Origin: Syntrophomonadaceae bacterium
GTDB lineage: Bacteria; Bacillota; Ch66; Ch109
Assembly: GCA_012519455.1 (NCBI GenBank)
Contig: JAAYQE010000146.1
Span: 1 to 34,980 of the forward strand
Length of the DNA stretch: 34,980 nucleotides
Direction of reading: 5' to 3'
How positions within the stretch are numbered: position 1 is the first letter of the stretch; every line of letters starts with the position of its first letter. The notes beneath the pieces are model-generated. The model saw only the letters and a program-made list of their open reading frames with translations, did no database searches and had not been told where the DNA came from. Of this stretch, positions 1 through 7,676 are shown one piece after another. A program made the position numbers and the translations under genes.

Positions 1-316
1 CGACAATATCCATTAAATCAGATTTTGCCTCCCGATAACGGGTACGCATGGCCCGGTAGAGAATATAAGCCTTTGCGGTTTTAACGTGTCCGTTTTCGAT
101 TAATACTCTTTCTACTATATCCTGAATTTCTTCTACTCCGCATACCTGATCAGGATATTCCGTTTCTAAAATATTTATCACCTGTAACGTAAGCTCTAAA
201 GCACGCTGATAACTTTCCCCCCCGGCTGCAGAGGAGGCCTTATAAATCGCTTGGGCAATTTTTGTCGGATCAAATGGAACTTCTCGACCATCGCGTTTTT
301 TTATTTTATCTATCAT
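1..316 (-). CDS. nrdD: Anaerobic (class III) ribonucleoside-triphosphate reductase, N-terminal part
   Basis: Only the first ~105 codons are present; the gene runs off the left edge. The start is ATG at 316-314, preceded by a GGAAGG-type ribosome binding site. The protein opens with MIDKIKKRDGREVPFDPTKI, the classic N-terminal ATP-cone signature (about residues 1-95), which senses ATP/dATP in ribonucleotide reductases. It continues with AYILYRAMRTRYREAKSDLM, which I associate with clostridial NrdD. NrdD makes deoxyribonucleotides in the cytoplasm with an oxygen-sensitive glycyl radical installed by NrdG. The catalytic part is outside the window, so a B12-dependent NrdJ carrying an ATP-cone is not excluded. 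The cobalamin riboswitch upstream favours the B12-independent enzyme, because such switches normally turn genes off when B12 is abundant. A free-standing NrdR repressor is unlikely, because it would carry a zinc ribbon before the ATP-cone. Confidence 0.75.
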   Translation of the reverse strand, partial: MIDKIKKRDGREVPFDPTKIAQAIYKASSAAGGESYQRALELTLQVINILETEYPDQVCGVEEIQDIVERVLIENGHVKTAKAYILYRAMRTRYREAKSDLMDIV

Positions 317-351
317 CGGTCATTCCTTCCTGTCCTTATATTTAGGTCCTT

Positions 352-399
352 AAAAAGAAAAAACCTGTTTCCCCCATATTCCCAGTAGAGTTAAACAGG
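352..399 (-). terminator. Riboswitch-controlled intrinsic terminator
   Basis: On the minus strand, CCTGTTT (399-393) pairs with AAACAGG (370-364) and is followed by a T-rich run (363-352, TTTTTTCTTTTT). It sits between the cobalamin aptamer and the reductase start at 316, where the off-state terminator of a transcriptional riboswitch should be. The stem is only 7 bp around a long 22-nt loop, consistent with a stem that competes with an alternative antiterminator. Confidence 0.8.
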
Positions 400-635
400 C
401 CGGTTTACCTTAAAAAGTGACCTCTGTTTCAAAACCAAACAAAGGTAGCTGCTACTCCATCCTGCGTAGAGAGTGCTAAAACTCCTTGGTAAATAACCGA
501 TATCCTGGCTTAGAATCATTGCTCCCCTACGCCTTCCCAAAGCTATGGCTTCAGTGGCTTCAAGTAGGTTCACTCCTCTTGACAGTGGCGCGACCGCGCC
601 GGATTTACACCGGCTTCCCGCTTATTTACCGTTTC
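400..635 (-). promoter_or_regulatory. Cobalamin (B12) riboswitch aptamer upstream of the reductase gene
   Basis: Read on the minus strand, the segment carries the conserved landmarks of the AdoCbl-class riboswitch in order. First comes GGGAAGCCGGTG with AAATCC (around 617-598), then GGCGCGGTCGCGCCACTGTC (600-581), a second GCCACTG (558-552), TGGGAAGG (about 539-532), a purine-rich stretch with ATGAT, and AAGCCAGGATATCGG (511-497). Two copies of the B12-box core GCCACTG are visible. The 3' part (496-400) is the expression platform and leads into an intrinsic terminator. A GAAACAG segment near 430 could pair with the 5' arm of that terminator (CTGTTT) to form an antiterminator, so bound B12 would favour termination. 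The direction and distance fit control of the reductase gene that starts at 316. Confidence 0.92.
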
Positions 636-675
636 TATATTTAATTGCCTTACTGATATCTTTTCCACATAAATT

Positions 676-698
676 GAAAAAGTCCTGCCAACAGGACT
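676..698 (-). terminator. Intrinsic terminator of the DUF1648 gene
   Basis: A perfect 7-bp hairpin, AGTCCTG-TTGG-CAGGACT on the minus strand (698-681), is followed directly by TTTTT. Its 5' arm overlaps the TAG stop codon of the DUF1648 gene (699-697). It separates that gene from the downstream riboswitch-reductase transcript. Confidence 0.85.
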
Positions 699-1245
699 AG
701 GATTTTATTTTTGGGTGGTCCAGACTAGAAAGCTTCAAGGTCTTAATGGCCATCCCTATACTGACAACCATTATAGCCGCAAAAAACAACCACATAAACC
801 AACCAAGTCCGTCTTGACGACCCAAGGCTGTATTGATACTACCAAAGGTAAGATAAGCTAAAGTAGCGGTAACCAGGGTGTTAATTAACCAAAGTCCGCG
901 GGTCGTAAAGGTGCGAATAGTTTCCAACCGTTCTGGACCAAGCGCATCTTTTTCTTTTTCCGAAAGATTAACCACCTTCCGGGGGTTGTCCGGCCGCATA
1001 ATAAAAAATAAATTTATTAATAAAGTAAATAAATATACTAGTAAGTTAATCAAAGGCAATAAATAAACATTGATAAAGCTTTTTGATGACCAAGCGTCTG
1101 GTAATCCGCTAGCCCCAAAATGGGTCGGCACCCGTGCCGGTAAATCATGGTAATAAAAATCCGTATAAACCAGTGCAAAAACTACAAAAGCAAGAGGAAA
1201 AATCTCCAACCAGGGAGGATAGAATTTATTAACTTTATCCCACAT
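697..1245 (-). CDS. DUF1648 (SdpI-like) membrane protein
   Basis: This protein of about 182 residues begins with a hydrophobic helix. Next comes the DUF1648 signature LPARVPTHFGASGLPDAWSSK (about residues 35-55 of the version with three start Mets, here in part: LPARVPTHFGASGLPDAW), then three further hydrophobic stretches near residues 60-85, 120-140 and 148-168. DUF1648 occurs in SdpI-type immunity/signalling proteins and in many uncharacterised membrane proteins; its biochemical role is unknown. Three ATG codons occur in tandem (1251, 1248, 1245). The only ribosome-binding-like sequence is a GGGGG run that ends one base before the first ATG, so the third (1245) has the best spacing. The gene is monocistronic, bounded by a terminator downstream and a dyad operator candidate upstream. 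The SDP-specific partners SdpA, SdpB and SdpC are absent, so an immunity role is not supported. Confidence 0.8.
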   Translation of the reverse strand: MWDKVNKFYPPWLEIFPLAFVVFALVYTDFYYHDLPARVPTHFGASGLPDAWSSKSFINVYLLPLINLLVYLFTLLINLFFIMRPDNPRKVVNLSEKEKDALGPERLETIRTFTTRGLWLINTLVTATLAYLTFGSINTALGRQDGLGWFMWLFFAAIMVVSIGMAIKTLKLSSLDHPKIKS

Positions 1246-1293
1246 CATCATACCCCCGGAAAATGTGTTCTATATCATATTGTCCCTTTTTAT

Positions 1294-1337
1294 GGTTAGC
1301 GATACCGGGTTATCCTATGATAACCTAAATTATAGCA
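1294..1337. promoter_or_regulatory. Extended -10 promoter with dyad operator between divergent genes
   Basis: On the minus strand, TGCTATAAT (1337-1329) matches an extended -10 element for the DUF1648 gene; no good -35 is visible. Immediately downstream, where transcription would start, is a perfect 7-bp dyad, GGTTATC-CTAT-GATAACC (1308-1325). A second, degenerate dyad GGTTAGCGATACC lies next to it (1294-1306). The layout resembles a repressor site covering the start point. The regulator is not in the window. Confidence 0.45.
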
Positions 1338-1398
1338 CAATACCCAGAGGGCCATCTGCCAGTATCAAGGATAAATTAATTCCGAAAGAGGGGTGCTC

Positions 1399-2757
1399 AT
1401 GCAAAAACACTGGGACTTGACTGAGGGTAGTATATATAAAAATATCCTGGTTTTTTCTTTACCCTTGCTGATTGGCAGCCTCCTCCAAAACCTATACAAC
1501 GTGATCAATAGTATCTGGTTAGGGCGCTTTGTAGGGCCCGAAGCCCTGGCCGCGGTTTCAGCTAGTTTTTTTATTGTCTTTATTATTGTGTCCATGATTA
1601 TGGGCTTTTCGATGGCGGTAAGCATCCTGGTCGCCCAATATGTAGGCGCTCGCCGCTTTAAAGATATTAAAGAATTAATGGATACAGCTAACATTTTAGC
1701 CCTGGTTAGTGCTGTATCCCTAACGCTCTTTGGTATTTTAATTAGTGAATGGCTGTTACATCTGGTACAAACGCCCCCGGAAGTTTTCCCCTTAGCCAAA
1801 AACTACTTAAATATCTTTTTTCTAGGTTTCTTCTTTATTTTTAGTTATAACCTGGTCGTCGGATTATTACGTGGATATGGGGATACGCGAACCCCCCTTT
1901 ACTTCCTGGTCTACTCTTTGATCTTGAATGCCCTATTAGATCCACTTTTTATTATTGTTTTGGATTGGGGAGTAAGTGGCGCGGCCTTAGCCACCTTAAT
2001 TTCCCAGGCCCTATCTTTCTTCCTAGGCGCTAATTATCTAAAAAAGAAGTATAAACCTCTTTCTATTTGGTCTTATAAATATAACCGTGATATTACCAAA
2101 ACAATCGTTAAGTTAGGCCTACCCTTTAGCATTCAACAATTTGCCGTATCTACCGGCATGCTGGTAGTTAGCTCGCTAGTCAATAGTTTAGGGACCATTA
2201 TTATGGCTGCTTTTGGAGCCGGTTCCCGCATTGACGCCTTAATTATGACCCCCTTTCACGCTATATCTATGGCTACCAGTACAGTTACTGGCCAGCATAT
2301 TGGAGCCCAGAAATACGATCGCATCAAAGCCATCGTTCGCGCTTCCAGTTTAATCGTAATCCTAATCGCCCTGACCATGGCTTCTTTAATTTATGGATTT
2401 GCTCCATATCTTATTGGAATTTTCGTTACTGAACCGGAGGTAATAAGCGAAGGGGTTCGTTATCTACGTATTATTAGTTTTTCCTATTTTCCTCTAGGCT
2501 GGACCTTTGCCTTAAGTGGAATTATGCGCGGTGCTGGCGTAGTTCTACCTCCAACGATCATCTCCATTATTACCCTATGGTTAATCCGGGTACCTGGTGC
2601 TTATTATCTAAACAAAACCTTGGCCTTAGGAGCGGGTGGCATCTGGTGGGCCATTGTAGCCAGTGCTACGCTTAGTATCCTGCTTACCTGGGGATATCTT
2701 TGGTTAGTGCCTCTAGAAAAAACTAAACCGATTGATCTGGTCGCCACAAGAAAATAA
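1399..2757 (+). CDS. MATE family efflux transporter
   Basis: This cation-coupled multidrug/toxin exporter of the inner membrane has about 452 residues and roughly 12 hydrophobic segments in two MatE repeats, the normal family size. The N-terminus reads SLPLLIGSLLQNLYNVINS followed by WLGRFVGPEALAAVS, a typical first MatE helix pair. YGDTRTPLYF is the usual loop between helices 4 and 5, and the second half repeats the pattern (GLPFSIQQF, GAGSRIDALIMTPF). The start chosen is ATG 1399, 5 nt after GAGGGG (1388-1393); an in-frame GTG at 1393 falls inside that ribosome binding site and is less likely. The substrate cannot be told from sequence. The gene stands alone on the plus strand. Downstream, 2780-2798 holds a 7-bp hairpin (GCGACAA/TTGTCGC) without a T-run, so I see no clear terminator. 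Confidence 0.9.
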   Translation: MQKHWDLTEGSIYKNILVFSLPLLIGSLLQNLYNVINSIWLGRFVGPEALAAVSASFFIVFIIVSMIMGFSMAVSILVAQYVGARRFKDIKELMDTANILALVSAVSLTLFGILISEWLLHLVQTPPEVFPLAKNYLNIFFLGFFFIFSYNLVVGLLRGYGDTRTPLYFLVYSLILNALLDPLFIIVLDWGVSGAALATLISQALSFFLGANYLKKKYKPLSIWSYKYNRDITKTIVKLGLPFSIQQFAVSTGMLVVSSLVNSLGTIIMAAFGAGSRIDALIMTPFHAISMATSTVTGQHIGAQKYDRIKAIVRASSLIVILIALTMASLIYGFAPYLIGIFVTEPEVISEGVRYLRIISFSYFPLGWTFALSGIMRGAGVVLPPTIISIITLWLIRVPGAYYLNKTLALGAGGIWWAIVASATLSILLTWGYLWLVPLEKTKPIDLVATRK

Positions 2758-2898
2758 AAAATAATAAGGACGCTCACAGGCGACAATGATTTTGTCGCTA
2801 GCAGCGCCCTGCAGGAGAGTGGCCTCATGTTGCCCTCTAAAAAAAGTTTACCCCCGGTCGGTCTTTCCCATACAACCAACTTTACCCAACCGGCCCCA

Positions 2899-3816
2899 TT
2901 AATTCAAGCGATTATATTCCCCGTCTAGTTGTTCTTTAACCTGTTTAATCAACCAGTATCCTTGATCAAAGTCAGAAAACGCTTCTATTAGTTTAGACGT
3001 GACCCGGACCGGTCCATAAGTTAATAAAAGCTCCCCCAAGACCCTTTTACAGGGTTCGGTAACGGTACCTACTTTACCCGTTAAAAGCTTTACTAATTCG
3101 TTTAATTCTCCCTCTACCGGACTACCCTTAGCTAGCTTTAACCCATTACTTTCTAAAGGTTCCAGTTGATGCGGTTTTTTCCCTCCAATCGCTTTCGTCG
3201 AAAAATAAATTTTGTCCTCCATAACCTTAATAACTTTAGCCTTCAATTTTTCGCCTTGATAAAAATATCGTTCTAAATCACTTTTCCCGGATAACCATTC
3301 TTCGGAAGTAACATCTCCCATACGAAGAAAACCCGTATAACCGGTATCGGTTTCTAAAAATATCCCGTAATCAATCAAATTAACCACCCGGGTATTGACT
3401 ATGTCTCCCACTTTTGGATAATTACAAGGTAACATGCGTACAGTTTCCGTCGGTTGCGTTTCCAAGCTAGGGTTAATTTCTCCAGCTTCTTCCTTTTCTT
3501 TGGCGACTTCCAACTCTTTTCTAATTACCTGGTAGTAACGTGCTTGTACACTACGAAAGGATTTGTGATATTCCTGGGCAAATTCTCTTAGTACATTAAC
3601 AATGGGGTTCCGTTCCTTACGGGGTAGAGAACTATTCGCAACAATCCTCTCTTTCAAAATAGGGTCTAAAACATCCCAACCACCAAATACCTTTTTTCCG
3701 GATTTAACTGGTTCCAATACTTTTTGCCGCTCCGTTAAATCTTCGATTAGCTCCTGATTCCATTGGCCACCGGAATCTAATTCAGTAGATAAGGTAGAAA
3801 TCGGTAACGAATTCAA
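2899..3816 (-). CDS. S1-domain RNA-binding protein with a putative Myb/SANT-like N-terminal region
   Basis: This 305-residue protein starts with TTG at 3816, placed 8 nt after a strong GGAGGTG. The C-terminal half contains one S1 (OB-fold) domain at about residues 135-210: PKVGDIVNTRVVNLIDYGIF, then FLRMGDV, then a final strand near KVMEDKIYFSTK. The N-terminal 110 residues are rich in charged helices and include FAQEYHKSFRSVQARYYQVI, which resembles the third helix of Myb/SANT-like (RsfA-type) DNA-binding regions; that comparison is weak. The last 80 residues match nothing I recognise. The gene lies 80 nt downstream of addA on the same strand and may be read from the same transcript. An RNA-binding or nucleoid/translation-linked role is inference; no enzyme motif is seen. 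Confidence 0.7.
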   Translation of the reverse strand: MNSLPISTLSTELDSGGQWNQELIEDLTERQKVLEPVKSGKKVFGGWDVLDPILKERIVANSSLPRKERNPIVNVLREFAQEYHKSFRSVQARYYQVIRKELEVAKEKEEAGEINPSLETQPTETVRMLPCNYPKVGDIVNTRVVNLIDYGIFLETDTGYTGFLRMGDVTSEEWLSGKSDLERYFYQGEKLKAKVIKVMEDKIYFSTKAIGGKKPHQLEPLESNGLKLAKGSPVEGELNELVKLLTGKVGTVTEPCKRVLGELLLTYGPVRVTSKLIEAFSDFDQGYWLIKQVKEQLDGEYNRLN

Positions 3817-3896
3817 GCAAAATTCACCTCCATGTTTCTACCATACAGTATTGACCTAACTGAAAAACCTTATTCTACCAATAGGTTAATTGGCCT

Positions 3897-6800
3897 TTAA
3901 TCAATTCTCTTGGCTATTCCATGCGTAAGGAAATAAAGATATTTTTCGCGCACCGGTCGCTTTAGAATGGTTTCTACGGCCTGTGAATAAAGTCGTAGTT
4001 GGCTCTGATAGCGTTGACTTAACTCCTCCAGCCGAGTTAAAGCCAGGCCCAGCCAATCAGTTTTATAATCTAAAAGTAGAAATCCATCTCCCTCATCGGC
4101 CAAACAATCAATCACGCCTTGTACGATTACCTTTTCCCGGCCTTCTTTTAGCTCCGGATATAATTGACTGGCGGGAAGGGCTAAACTAAAGGAGACTTCA
4201 CGGTAAACGTCCCGCGCCTGAAGCAAACGTTGTCCTAAATGCCCCCGGAAAAAATTCACGATCGGTTCAAGTTCAATCGCCACGGCCTGTTCTGGGGTTA
4301 ATATTTCTTTTTCTACCAGTTCCAATACCTGTTGTTGAATCGATTCCCGGTCTAAAGAACGCCGCAGGTTTACGTGCTGTAGCACTATATGGATCGCGCT
4401 TCCCCGTTCCGCAGCCGTTAAACCCTTAGTCTTTTGGGTAAAACGAGGTTGTTGGATAAAATTCAATTCGGTAAACGCAGTCTCATCCTCCGGTAGACTC
4501 CAGGATAAGCGTTTCATTTCCGTAACCGTAAACTTGGCCTTTTTTCCGACCAGCGCCTGATCGGTATACTTCCAGGATAAACGACGCTCGATCTCCGCTA
4601 ACATTGGAGTTTCCTTGGGTACCCCGGCCTGCATTTGAACCAGGGGGAGGCCCGTTTCTTCGGCCCTAGAACCCACGACGGTCCCTGCTTCCCCCGGACT
4701 CACTACCTGTACCTGCAAGGATATCTCATCATTAACCTCTAGCTGAGGCTGATCTGGATATCCGGCGATTCTGGCCAGAAATTGTCCCTGCGGATGCCGA
4801 ATAAGCGAGGGTCCTATCCAGTCTAAATAATTACTAGCTCGCGCTAACCGGGATTCCAGTAAAGCCATCCCCTCACTCGGAGCCGCTTCGCACCAAGTCC
4901 GAGCCGAGGATACTAGATCGTTTACGGTCCCAACCAGGTATAATTTTTCCTGCGTTCGCGTCATAGCCACATATAAAAGACGCATTTCTTCCGCTAAGGT
5001 CTCCCGTCGAATGCGCTGTTTAAGTGCCAATGTGGCCAAGGTAGGATACTGTAAGGACCGATCCGGATCTACTAACTGAGGGCCAAGGCCGATTTCTTTA
5101 TGGAATAATACGGTTTTATTTAGATCCGCTAGATTAAAACGCCGACCAAGACCCGCAACACAAACGACGGGGAATTCTAATCCTTTGCTTTTGTGGATAC
5201 TCATGATCCGAACTACATCTTCGTTTTCAGTCAGGGTACGGGCCGAACCCATATCCCCTCCCCTTTCGCGTAACTTTTCCACAAAACGTAAAAAATTAAA
5301 GAGGCCGCGAAAGATGGTCGTTTCATATTTTCCGGCCCAAGTCTGAAATAACCGCAGGTTCGCCTGACGTTGCGTGCCCCCCTGCATTCCTCCAACATAG
5401 TCATAAAAGCCTGTAGGGTAGATAAGCACCCATAACAAAGTACTTAAACGGTCCCGCCGGGCCAAAGTACGCCACTTTTCTAACTGGTCCAGGAAGGAAC
5501 GAACCTTGTCTCCCGTTTCTCCGGTTAATTCCGTCGCTGCCGCTATTGTTGCTTGATAAAAACCACTTTCTCTTTGGCAAAGCCTAACTTGGGCTAATTC
5601 TTCCGCGGATAAGCCTACTAGAGGAGAACGCAAGACCGTAACTAGGGGGATATCTTGCTGGGGGTTATCAATAATCTGCAATAAAGCGATCATGGTTTCT
5701 ACTTCCCCGGCTGCAAAGTAACCAGTTCCCAAATCCGCATAGGCTGGAATCCCAGCCTGCCGAAATTCTTCTAAAAAAATATTAGCTAGGCCGCGAGTCG
5801 TACGCAGTAATACCACAAGGTCGCAGTAACGAATAGGACGATAAGTTCCGGCTTTTTGGTCCCATAAGTACTTTCCTTCTTCAACTAAGCTTTTAAACTG
5901 CCGGGCTATCCACCGCGCCTCTAATTCAGCTGTTTCTAGCTGTTCTATTTCTTCCTCTTCCCTTTCGTCGGACGCACTTTCTTCGGTTTGGCTCTGATTA
6001 ACGCTTTCCTCTTCCTTTCCGCGGTCGATCAAATTGATCTCTATTTCCGGCGCTAGCTGATAGCCAACCTTGAGTTGGGTTGTTTTCATTTCTTCGGCAG
6101 CCTCCTCACCGGCGGCGGTTTCTGTTCTGGCCAGAAATTTTTGGCCGCAAACTAGTTCCGCTTCAGCATCATAGGCTATTTCCCCTACCCCAGCCGTCAT
6201 AATCTGGCGGAAAAAATAATTAATTCCCTCTACAATACTGGCGCTGCTGCGAAAGTTTTCTTTCAAATTAATTCGACGTGATGGGTTGTCTGGGACCGAA
6301 GAGTAACGGTGATATTTTTCTAAAAATAGACCTGGTTCCGCTAAACGGAAACGATAGATACTCTGTTTTACGTCCCCGACCATAAACAAATTAGGTTTAT
6401 CTTGATCTGATCGGGAAACTAGTTGTAAAATTGCTTCTTGTACCTGATTAATATCCTGATATTCATCTACCAGTACTTCACTATAGCGTTCTCGTAAATC
6501 GTGTGCCACCGCTGAAGGAATTAATTGTCCGGGGGGAGTTCCCGGTTGCAATAAAATTTGGAGACAATACTGTTCTAAGTCACCAAAATCAACGATTCCC
6601 TGAATATTCTTTTCCCGTTGGTAACTACGCCCAAAGTCGATCACCAGTTCGACTAAGTTCTGCATCAAAGGTGCCAGACTTTGTAAATCCTCCAGATGGG
6701 CCTTAGGAGTTCGCGAAAAATAAGCCCCCCCTAATTCCCCTACGAGCTTTTTAGTTTTGTCCCGGCGTAACTTTACCTGCTCTTGGAGCAGAGGATCAAG

Positions 6801-7676
6801 TTTATCACTTTTACGACAAGCTTTTAAGCGACCGAAATGAACAGTTTGAAAACGCTCAAATATCTCCTCCCAGGTTCCCTTACACGCCTGCCACAGCCCC
6901 TGTATCATATCGCGTTCTGCATACAGGTTTTCCAGATAAATTTGCGGCGCTTGCGGTTGATGACACCAACGAATCATCGTTTCCAAATCCTCCAGGCAGC
7001 CCTTTAACTGATCAGCTAAACTTTGCTTTAACTCAGTGCACCAGGGAAAGGTATCTAAATTTCCGGCGTTGGCTAACGTAAATACCGCTGCTGCCTGTTT
7101 TAGCCAGTGTTCCGGCCAGGGATGACTGCGTGCAAAACGATATAGATTTAAAATTAAGCTGATTAGTCCAGTATCATCACGCTCGCCCCCATAACTATCC
7201 ACTAAGGTAAGAAAAGTAGCCCCGGGACCAGAACTTCGGTACCATTCTTCCAACCGTTCTTCTATTACTTCCAATTGCAGTAAACTGACTTCCTCGTCAT
7301 CTGCAACCCGAAAGTTAGGATCTAAATCCAAACGATAAAAATGCTGCCGTAATATCTCCAGGCAAAAAGAATGCAGCGTAGAGATCGAAGCACAATTAAG
7401 CAGGTTTAACTGGCGCCGTAGATGCTGTGAAGCAGGATTACGCTTTAACTCATTTTCTAACTCCCGACCAATCTTTTCACGCATTTGCGCGGCCGCTGCA
7501 TTGGTAAAAGTTACGACCAGCAGACGATCTACATCCATAGCTGGGGCCGGGTCCTTCAGCTGAGTAATAATCCGCTCTACCAGAACTGAAGTTTTACCGG
7601 CTCCAGCGGCTGCGGCGACGAGTAAATTACAACCTCGGGTTTGAATCGCTTCGGTTTGCTGCGGTGTCCATTGCAT
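3897..7676 (-). CDS. addA: ATP-dependent helicase/nuclease subunit A (AddA)
   Basis: AddA is the motor and 3'-strand nuclease subunit of the AddAB complex, the Gram-positive counterpart of RecBCD. It processes double-strand breaks for RecA loading. At 1259 residues it has normal length. UvrD-type helicase motifs are in order: Walker A AAAGAGKTS (about residues 22-30), motif II VDEYQDINQ, motif III GDVKQSIYRFR, motif V IHKSKGLEFPVV and motif VI LLYVAMTRTQEKLY. The C-terminal RecB-type nuclease domain keeps GVIDCLADEGDGFLLLDYKT, with the metal-binding D and the catalytic D-x-K pair. The start ATG follows GGAGGTG by 7 nt and lies inside the end of addB (50-nt overlap), which suggests translational coupling and equal production of the two subunits. 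A run of Glu near residues 550-600 is a variable acidic insertion. Confidence 0.97.
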   Translation of the reverse strand: MQWTPQQTEAIQTRGCNLLVAAAAGAGKTSVLVERIITQLKDPAPAMDVDRLLVVTFTNAAAAQMREKIGRELENELKRNPASQHLRRQLNLLNCASISTLHSFCLEILRQHFYRLDLDPNFRVADDEEVSLLQLEVIEERLEEWYRSSGPGATFLTLVDSYGGERDDTGLISLILNLYRFARSHPWPEHWLKQAAAVFTLANAGNLDTFPWCTELKQSLADQLKGCLEDLETMIRWCHQPQAPQIYLENLYAERDMIQGLWQACKGTWEEIFERFQTVHFGRLKACRKSDKLDPLLQEQVKLRRDKTKKLVGELGGAYFSRTPKAHLEDLQSLAPLMQNLVELVIDFGRSYQREKNIQGIVDFGDLEQYCLQILLQPGTPPGQLIPSAVAHDLRERYSEVLVDEYQDINQVQEAILQLVSRSDQDKPNLFMVGDVKQSIYRFRLAEPGLFLEKYHRYSSVPDNPSRRINLKENFRSSASIVEGINYFFRQIMTAGVGEIAYDAEAELVCGQKFLARTETAAGEEAAEEMKTTQLKVGYQLAPEIEINLIDRGKEEESVNQSQTEESASDEREEEEIEQLETAELEARWIARQFKSLVEEGKYLWDQKAGTYRPIRYCDLVVLLRTTRGLANIFLEEFRQAGIPAYADLGTGYFAAGEVETMIALLQIIDNPQQDIPLVTVLRSPLVGLSAEELAQVRLCQRESGFYQATIAAATELTGETGDKVRSFLDQLEKWRTLARRDRLSTLLWVLIYPTGFYDYVGGMQGGTQRQANLRLFQTWAGKYETTIFRGLFNFLRFVEKLRERGGDMGSARTLTENEDVVRIMSIHKSKGLEFPVVCVAGLGRRFNLADLNKTVLFHKEIGLGPQLVDPDRSLQYPTLATLALKQRIRRETLAEEMRLLYVAMTRTQEKLYLVGTVNDLVSSARTWCEAAPSEGMALLESRLARASNYLDWIGPSLIRHPQGQFLARIAGYPDQPQLEVNDEISLQVQVVSPGEAGTVVGSRAEETGLPLVQMQAGVPKETPMLAEIERRLSWKYTDQALVGKKAKFTVTEMKRLSWSLPEDETAFTELNFIQQPRFTQKTKGLTAAERGSAIHIVLQHVNLRRSLDRESIQQQVLELVEKEILTPEQAVAIELEPIVNFFRGHLGQRLLQARDVYREVSFSLALPASQLYPELKEGREKVIVQGVIDCLADEGDGFLLLDYKTDWLGLALTRLEELSQRYQSQLRLYSQAVETILKRPVREKYLYFLTHGIAKRID

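Noticed and set aside
391-573. A 60-codon minus-strand frame over the riboswitch
   Set aside because: It coincides with conserved RNA structure of the cobalamin switch and its terminator, and has no protein features or ribosome binding site of its own.
2780-2798. Hairpin GCGACAA/TTGTCGC as a MATE gene terminator
   Set aside because: The stem is perfect, but no T-run follows on either strand, so I do not call it an intrinsic terminator.
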